10,283 nt of DNA from contig JAGRHW010000106.1 of NCBI GenBank assembly GCA_020444765.1, forward strand, positions 1 to 10,283, given 5' to 3'. This stretch comes from Gammaproteobacteria bacterium. GTDB taxonomy: Bacteria; Pseudomonadota; Gammaproteobacteria; Granulosicoccales; Granulosicoccaceae. Shown here in pieces: positions 6,529 to 10,283 of the stretch. A program made the translations under genes and the position numbers. The notes under the pieces are model-generated. The model was not told the DNA's origin, did not search any database, and worked only from the letters and a program-made list of their open reading frames with translations. The number at the start of each line of letters is the position of its first letter. The first letter of the stretch is position 1.

Positions 6529-6879
6529 TCAGTCTGCCTCGGGAATATCCATTAATGCGCGAATCTCGACCGATCCTCCCTGAGGTATCGCAGGGCAGCC
6601 GCGAGACAACTCGATGGCCGCTTTCAGGTCCTCGGCCTGGATGATGGAAAAGCCGCCGACCACTTCCTTACTTTCGATTAATGGGCCATCGGTGACATCT
6701 TTCTGGCGAACAACTGCGGCATTGTCCGGCAACAGCGCCTCGCCGCCATTGATCATCCAGCCTGCCTGCATCGCAGCCTGAACCCAGCCAATCCAGGCCT
6801 CCATGTCGGCCTGCATTTCTTCAGGCGACATTTCCGGCGCTTCGGTGCTGCCGCGATAGATAAACATGAATTTGTTCAT
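6529..6879 (-). CDS. YCII/DGPF-family protein partnered with the ECF42 sigma factor
   Basis: 116 residues from ATG 6877-6879, chosen because GAGGAA sits six bases upstream and MNKFMFIYRG is the usual family start; an in-frame ATG at 6900 would add only seven residues and lacks this site. The ferredoxin-like YCII (DGPF) domain spans the protein: MFIYRG, then SPEEMQADMEAWIGWVQA, the signature region DVTDGPLIESKEVVGGFSII (61-80, with DGPL in place of DGPF), and RGCPAIPQGGSVEIRAL near the end. It is first in the operon, with the sigma factor gene 13 bases downstream. These proteins are typical ECF42 targets or partners; their biochemical activity is poorly known. It is cytoplasmic and intact. Confidence 0.9.
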   Translation of the reverse strand: MNKFMFIYRGSTEAPEMSPEEMQADMEAWIGWVQAAMQAGWMINGGEALLPDNAAVVRQKDVTDGPLIESKEVVGGFSIIQAEDLKAAIELSRGCPAIPQGGSVEIRALMDIPEAD

Positions 6880-6950
6880 AGAGATTCCTCTTAAGATCAA
6901 TGGCGGGAGTGCCCCGGCCGGCCGTGCACGTTATTGTGTCACGCCAATAT

Positions 6951-6977
6951 GACGGATCAGACAGGCCAGCGGGGACA
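6951..6977 (-). promoter_or_regulatory. Candidate ECF-type promoter for the YCII-sigma operon
   Basis: On the minus strand TGTCCC (complement of 6972-6977) is followed by 17 bases and then CGTC (complement of 6951-6954), about 70 bases upstream of the YCII start. ECF42 sigma factors are reported to use a TGTCGA-like -35 and a CGTC-like -10, and they act on their own operon. The -35 here matches only four of six positions, so this is tentative. It would mean positive autoregulation. Confidence 0.35.
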
Positions 6978-7000
6978 AAATGCCTGGAAGAATTTTCAAG

Positions 7001-7110
7001 GCTAATCAGGCTAATCCAGACAGTCATAATAAAAAGAGCTTTGTATTTAGTAGCGAGTTCCGATTGGGACACCCAAAAGGGCTAATCGGGCTAATAGAGA
7101 CAGTCATCAT
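7001..7110. repeat. Pair of 30-base direct repeats, 80 bases apart
   Basis: 7001-7030 and 7081-7110 match at 26 of 30 positions. Each contains two GCTAAT units followed by GACAGTCAT (GCTAATCGGGCTAAT, then AGAGACAGTCATCAT in the second copy). Both copies have a GGGACA a short way upstream (6972-6977; 7067-7072). The layout recalls repeated terminal sequences of RAYT or similar small elements, but no transposase is between them. They lie in the 396-base gap between the YCII gene and the caspase-like gene. Confidence 0.7.
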
Positions 7111-7275
7111 AAGAGCATAAGCAGACCTTAGCTTCGGCTCGCAACACCCCAGGCCTTGTGAGACTGTTACAATCACAACTGCAACGTATCTTTTAACACT
7201 TGGAAGGTCTCCATGTATGGCTAATTCTTTATAGTTCCAAAAGGTCTACTATTTTGAATACTCCAAAAAAATATT
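7111..7275. other. Non-coding leader region of the caspase-like gene
   Basis: AT-rich stretch with no gene. TTGTGA (7156-7161) and TCACAA (7173-7178) form a 6-bp inverted repeat around TGTTACAAT, whose TACAAT (7168-7173) is a fair -10 without a good -35. GGAAGG (7202-7207) is followed by ATG TAT GGC TAA (7213-7224), a three-codon reading frame with a real-looking ribosome binding site; it may be a transposase-start relic or a leader peptide. A frame stop at 7255-7257 limits how far upstream the next gene can begin. Confidence 0.35.
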
Positions 7276-8709
7276 ATGAGGCCCGCAGTGGGACAATGTA
7301 TTGCTGTTTTGATCGGTAACACGAAGTATGAAAATCTCGATAATCTACCGTGTTGTAGGAATGACGTGGCGCAAATACGTGGGCTGCTTTCTGCTACTCA
7401 GAAATTCACCAAAATTGAAGATGCGATTGATAAGCCAATTTCCTATGTTAAAAATGTATTGCGCGAACTCTCGAAAACAGTAGATGTTGAAGAAGTCTTT
7501 CTATATTTTTCGGGACATGGTGGCTCACATGACGACGAGTTTTATATGTGCTTCGAAGAGTTCAGTGAAAGTTCACCAAATTCAACAGGGCTATCTCGGG
7601 CAGAAGCATTTGAGCTGATTCGATTATTCAACGCAGAATTGTCAGTTGTCGTTATCGATGCGTGTGAGTCTGGAGTGCCTTTAATCAAAGGCGAAAGTAC
7701 TTCACTAACGCATTCATTGAAATCTGGCTTTAGGAATTTTGTGCAATTCGCGTCGTGCATGGAGAGTCAATATTCGCTTGGTGGTGATCAAGTTAGTGTT
7801 TTTACAAAAGAGTTTATTACTGCATGCGTTACAAAAGAAAATGGTGTTATTTATTACTCAGATTTAGAGAATTCGCTCAGAGATGCTTTTTTGAAGCACT
7901 CCTCTCAGACACCCCATTTCATACGGCAGGGTACGTTACATGAAAAATTCTGCGATGAGGCAAGTCTGTTGCACGAGTTCGGGAAATCATTTTTATCAGA
8001 AACGATTCCCGAGAGAGACCCGAATACTAGTGGAGTCACGGCGTCACCGCTGGAACTAGCCGATATGGCAATCAATCAACTTGAAGGCCAAGTTCCATCT
8101 GAGGACGCTGCCCAGAATTTTATTGACCGGGTAGTTGCCTCTGCCTTCAATCAGTCAGTGTCCCCTGATTTGGCTAAATATTTCGATATCCGCAGAGTTA
8201 CTTATGATGATTTTGACAATGTTGATAATAAGCGAGCCGTTATCAAACTGCTTTCTTTGCGCGGAACATCAGATCGCTTTGTTCAAGGAGAGATTCAGAA
8301 GGAAAAGCGTCGTCAACTCGCATATACAGCCCTAGTCGAGCACATGTATGAACCGGAGTATAACGAAGTTTGTTATTTGGATAACAATTGTGGTATGACT
8401 TCGGTTCACGTTGGTGTCTACTATGAGCCACAGTCTATGGCGCTTTGTCGTTTGTTCTCGGAAATCGTGTTTCTTCCTGGTTTAACTGATTGTCTGATAC
8501 TCACATGCGAATCAAAACAGCCCCGCGAAAGCTGGGGGTCTTTCGGAGAGGAGGGCGGTTCGAAGAAGTGGAAATGGTCAAAACATGCATGGTTAGACGA
8601 CCCAGAGCAAGTAGCAAGAGATTACATATCTGATCCAAATTCCTTCGCTAGGTCTTATATTCTTTCGTTCGACACTAAAAGCAGAAAATCCAAGACATCC
8701 ATCATTTGA
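7276..8709 (+). CDS. Caspase-like protease (peptidase C14 family) with unknown C-terminal region
   Basis: 477 residues. Residues about 8-240 form a caspase-like fold: first strand and loop IAVLIGNTKYENLDNLPCCRND, the catalytic histidine His81 in LYFSGHGG, and the catalytic cysteine Cys130 in VVIDACESG (family pattern DACxSG). FVQFASCMESQYS (155-167) and FTKEFITACV fit the following strand and helix. The peptidase core is therefore complete. Residues about 255-477 match nothing I recognise: a helical part (LELADMAINQLEGQVPSEDA, DRFVQGEIQKEKRRQLAYT), then a strand-rich part with VHVGVYYEPQSMALCRLF and a tryptophan-rich stretch (ESWGSF, KKWKWSKHAWLDD). There is no signal peptide or membrane segment. 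No Shine-Dalgarno sequence precedes ATG 7276, so the start is uncertain; GTG 7288 is an alternative. The gene is visibly AT-richer than its neighbours and is flanked by repeats and RAYT relics, suggesting transfer. Bacterial caspase-like proteins often act in anti-phage defence or cell death; that role is inference here. Confidence 0.87.
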   Translation: MRPAVGQCIAVLIGNTKYENLDNLPCCRNDVAQIRGLLSATQKFTKIEDAIDKPISYVKNVLRELSKTVDVEEVFLYFSGHGGSHDDEFYMCFEEFSESSPNSTGLSRAEAFELIRLFNAELSVVVIDACESGVPLIKGESTSLTHSLKSGFRNFVQFASCMESQYSLGGDQVSVFTKEFITACVTKENGVIYYSDLENSLRDAFLKHSSQTPHFIRQGTLHEKFCDEASLLHEFGKSFLSETIPERDPNTSGVTASPLELADMAINQLEGQVPSEDAAQNFIDRVVASAFNQSVSPDLAKYFDIRRVTYDDFDNVDNKRAVIKLLSLRGTSDRFVQGEIQKEKRRQLAYTALVEHMYEPEYNEVCYLDNNCGMTSVHVGVYYEPQSMALCRLFSEIVFLPGLTDCLILTCESKQPRESWGSFGEEGGSKKWKWSKHAWLDDPEQVARDYISDPNSFARSYILSFDTKSRKSKTSII

Positions 8710-8766
8710 CATCCCAATGTCACTGTAGCTATCTTTATCACTGGCCAGATTCAAGGAGGATTCAAC

Positions 8767-8841
8767 ATGCCAACCCCTCGCTCTCAACTGATTTCCCTTG
8801 ATGATACACTGTGTGGGGAGTTCCGGGGACATTATACGTAA
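8767..8841 (+). pseudogene. RAYT transposase N-terminal fragment
   Basis: A strong ribosome binding site, AAGGAGG (8753-8759), precedes ATG 8767. The frame reads MPTPRSQLISLDDTL, the typical start of a RAYT subgroup that normally continues TPYYHCVSRCVRRAFLCG. After residue 15 the sequence runs into the left end of a different RAYT-type element (GAGTTCCGGGGACATTATAC, 8818-8837) and stops at TAA 8839-8841. This is a broken transposase of a different subtype from the fragments at 1677 and 4576. Confidence 0.65.
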
Positions 8842-8912
8842 CTCGGAATTCCAAGGACCGTTTACCCAATTAGTCGGGGCTGCCAATCTACGCAGCTCAA
8901 CAATAAATCGCT
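8818..8912 (+). mobile_element. Nested left ends of RAYT-type elements
   Basis: Two left ends lie in tandem. The first is GAGTTCCGGGGACATTATAC (8818-8837). The second, from 8845, is GGAATTCCAAGGACCGTTTA, continuing CCCAATTAGTCGGGGCTGCC and then CTACGCAGCTCAACAATAAATCG. The second lines up with the leader of copies 1 and 2 but ends before any AAGGAG or start codon. These are dead fragments marking repeated insertion at this spot. Confidence 0.65.
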
Positions 8913-8956
8913 TTCGTTTAAAACCGCTTCCCGGTCAGCGCCTATCTGCTCGCTGG

Positions 8957-9610
8957 TTATCGGGACTGGCCTGTACTAGCAAACTCCTCAAACTCCCGCT
9001 CATTGGCCCCAAGAATCGCCAGAATCTGTCGCTGCGCGGTGGCGAGCACGTTGCGTTGTTCTTCTTCGTGCGGAAGGCTTTTGGCGATGGCCACGGCGCC
9101 GACCAGGGTGGTCATGATGGCGCGGGCTTTTTCGGCGATGGTGTCGCGGTCGTCGGCTGAGATTGGCAGTTTTTTCAGCCGGCTCAGTGCGGTGATGCGT
9201 TTCTCGATCATCTTCTTCATCGAAAAATACGAGGTTTCGTAAAGCCGGCGGATTTGCGGATTGCTGCTGCCGATTTCGTTGAACAGCACGGTTTCCGGCC
9301 CCGGCTGCGGTGATTGGCTGAGTTCGCGTAGATTCAGGTAATCGGTGATCAGTGACATCAAGTGCTTGATGGTAAAAGGCGCTTTGGCCAGGCGCGGCCG
9401 GCGCACGTCGCGCAGGGTGTCGAGAAAGGAGGCGCTGAAGAGCGCTTCCTTGGACTCGAAGTGTGCGTAGAACGCGCCGTGCGTCATGCGCGCGAGCTTC
9501 ATGATCTCGCCGATCGAGACTTTTTCGAAACCGTAGCGGAAGAACAGATCGCGCGCGGAATCGAGAATTTTCTGTTTGGATTGGGCTTTGCGGGTTTTCG
9601 GGTAAGGCAT
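8957..9610 (-). CDS. TetR/AcrR-family transcriptional regulator
   Basis: 217 residues from ATG 9608-9610; the frame runs further upstream, but MPYPKTRKAQSKQKILDSA is the normal TetR start and the upstream part overlaps the likely operator. The helix-turn-helix domain is at about 11-58: ILDSARDLFFRYGFEKVSIG, EIMKLARMTHGAFYAHFESK and EALFSA, all standard. The rest (about 80-205) is the all-helical ligand-binding and dimerisation domain, which does not reveal the ligand. The gene is divergent from a FabF-like synthase, with a 94-base gap that holds a 21-bp palindrome. It most likely represses itself and perhaps the synthase. No strong ribosome binding site is seen. The C-terminus ends about 45 bases from RAYT debris but looks complete. 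Confidence 0.93.
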   Translation of the reverse strand: MPYPKTRKAQSKQKILDSARDLFFRYGFEKVSIGEIMKLARMTHGAFYAHFESKEALFSASFLDTLRDVRRPRLAKAPFTIKHLMSLITDYLNLRELSQSPQPGPETVLFNEIGSSNPQIRRLYETSYFSMKKMIEKRITALSRLKKLPISADDRDTIAEKARAIMTTLVGAVAIAKSLPHEEEQRNVLATAQRQILAILGANEREFEEFASTGQSR

Positions 9611-9639
9611 GGTTCTGACGATGGTGTGAGTCCAGCGAA

Positions 9640-9660
9640 ATATTATCTTGATCATAATAT
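9640..9660. promoter_or_regulatory. Probable TetR-family operator in the divergent promoter region
   Basis: ATATTAT (9640-9646) and ATAATAT (9654-9660) are perfect inverted arms around CTTGATC. The 21-bp site lies between the divergent TetR and FabF-like genes, 29 bases from the TetR start and 44 from the FabF start. Size, symmetry and position suit a TetR-type repressor. The AT-rich arms also contain -10-like sequence (ATAATA) for both directions, so bound repressor would block both promoters. Confidence 0.55.
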
Positions 9661-9704
9661 GTCCCGCGCTAGGCTGCACGCAGGTTTACTGCTGGAGTTT
9701 TATC

Positions 9705-10283
9705 ATGCTATCGCCGATTGTTGTTACCGGGATGGGAATGGTCAGCCCCTTGGGCTGCGGGGTGGACGCCGTCTGGCGCCGTTTGATCGAGAGCCGTAGC
9801 GGTGTCGGCCCGCTGGATCGCTTTGATACCAGCGACTTCCCGATCCAGATCGCCGGGTTGGTGCCGTCGATCGAGTCTGATGCGGAAGCCGGGCTGGACC
9901 CGGATGCCGTCGCCGATCGCAAGGAACGGCGCAAGATGGATCTCTTTACCCTGTATGCGCTGGCGGCGGCCGAAGAAGCGTTGACGCAGTCTGGCTGGCA
10001 GCCAGCGTCCGAGGCGGAGCAACGCGCCACGGCGACGATTGTGGCGACCGGCATCGGTGGTTTCCCGACCGTGACCGAGTCGCATTCCACCTTGCTCAAT
10101 CGCGGCTACAAACGTATTTCGCCGTTCAATGCACCGGCCTTTCTGGCCAATATGGCGGCCGGGCAGTTGTCCATTCGCTATGGTTTCAAAGGCCCGTTGG
10201 GTTGCCCGGTCACCGCCTGTGCGGCAGGCATTCAGGCGATCGGCGACGGCATGCGGATGATTCGCAGCGGCGAGGCCAAGGTC
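9705..10283 (+). CDS. fabF: Beta-ketoacyl-ACP synthase II-like (FabF), 3' partial
   Basis: 193 codons are visible before the window ends; a full FabF has about 410-420. ATG 9705 is preceded by GGAG (9693-9696) at a normal distance. The N-terminus IVVTGMGMVSPLGCGVDAVW is typical of thiolase-fold condensing enzymes. DRKERRKMDLFTLYALAAAEEAL and ATIVATGIGGF follow as in FabF, and the nucleophile Cys172 lies in the conserved VTACAAG motif. The two histidines of the Cys-His-His triad lie beyond the window. The enzyme elongates acyl-ACP by condensation with malonyl-ACP in the cytoplasm. Whether it serves general fatty acid synthesis or a dedicated pathway is not decided; the divergent TetR regulator suggests a conditional one. 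Confidence 0.92.
   Translation, partial: MLSPIVVTGMGMVSPLGCGVDAVWRRLIESRSGVGPLDRFDTSDFPIQIAGLVPSIESDAEAGLDPDAVADRKERRKMDLFTLYALAAAEEALTQSGWQPASEAEQRATATIVATGIGGFPTVTESHSTLLNRGYKRISPFNAPAFLANMAAGQLSIRYGFKGPLGCPVTACAAGIQAIGDGMRMIRSGEAKV

Noticed and set aside
8920..8955. Possible terminator for the TetR gene (ACCG/CGGT stem with a T-run on the minus strand, and CAGCG/CGCTG arms)
   Set aside because: Stems are only four to five base pairs, too weak to call a terminator.
9704..10099. Long minus-strand open frames across the fabF start
   Set aside because: They are shadows of the GC-rich fabF frame, whose + strand translation has all family motifs including TACAAG.

Overview
The window looks like chromosomal DNA of a gammaproteobacterium. 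The main genes use moderately GC-rich codons. The gene families (ECF sigma factor paired with a YCII protein, AraC/aldo-keto reductase pair, TetR/FabF pair) and the repeated ends related to GGAATTCCGGGGACAGT, typical of REP-associated tyrosine transposase (RAYT) elements, are common in that group. I cannot name a genus. The region is a mosaic: ordinary metabolic and regulatory genes on both strands, separated by decayed mobile DNA and a few accessory genes.

Layout. 1-1532 (+): most of a FAD-dependent, phytoene-desaturase/carotene-isomerase-like oxidoreductase that begins before the window. 1594-1907: a short internally deleted RAYT element. Its right end forms the last ten codons of a ParD-type antitoxin gene (1873-2115, -) that has no parE beside it. 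2233-3255 (-) and 3406-4299 (+): an aldo/keto reductase and its divergent AraC-family regulator. 4497-4808: a second copy of the same deleted RAYT element, followed at once by a small unknown gene (4833-5075, +). 6879-5241 (-): a two-gene operon of a YCII/DGPF-family protein and an ECF42-type sigma factor, with a possible ECF-type promoter upstream. 6880-7275: non-coding, holding two 30-base direct repeats exactly 80 bases apart. 7276-8709 (+): an AT-richer gene for a caspase-like (peptidase C14) protein with a large C-terminal region of unknown fold. 8767-8912: nested remains of at least two RAYT elements. 8957-9610 (-) and 9705-10283 (+): a TetR regulator and a divergent beta-ketoacyl-ACP synthase (FabF-like, cut by the window edge), with a palindrome between them that is a good operator candidate.

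How it fits together. Three local circuits can be read: AraC regulator with aldo/keto reductase, YCII protein with ECF42 sigma factor, and TetR regulator with FabF-like synthase. The rest records mobile-element activity: two elements carry the same internal deletion, one has replaced the end of a toxin-antitoxin operon, and further fragments lie beside the caspase-like gene. That gene is the most interesting candidate for an undescribed system. Its His/Cys dyad is intact, it has no recognisable partner gene, and it sits in a stretch that looks acquired. A role in anti-phage defence or programmed cell death is inference from the family, not shown by the sequence.
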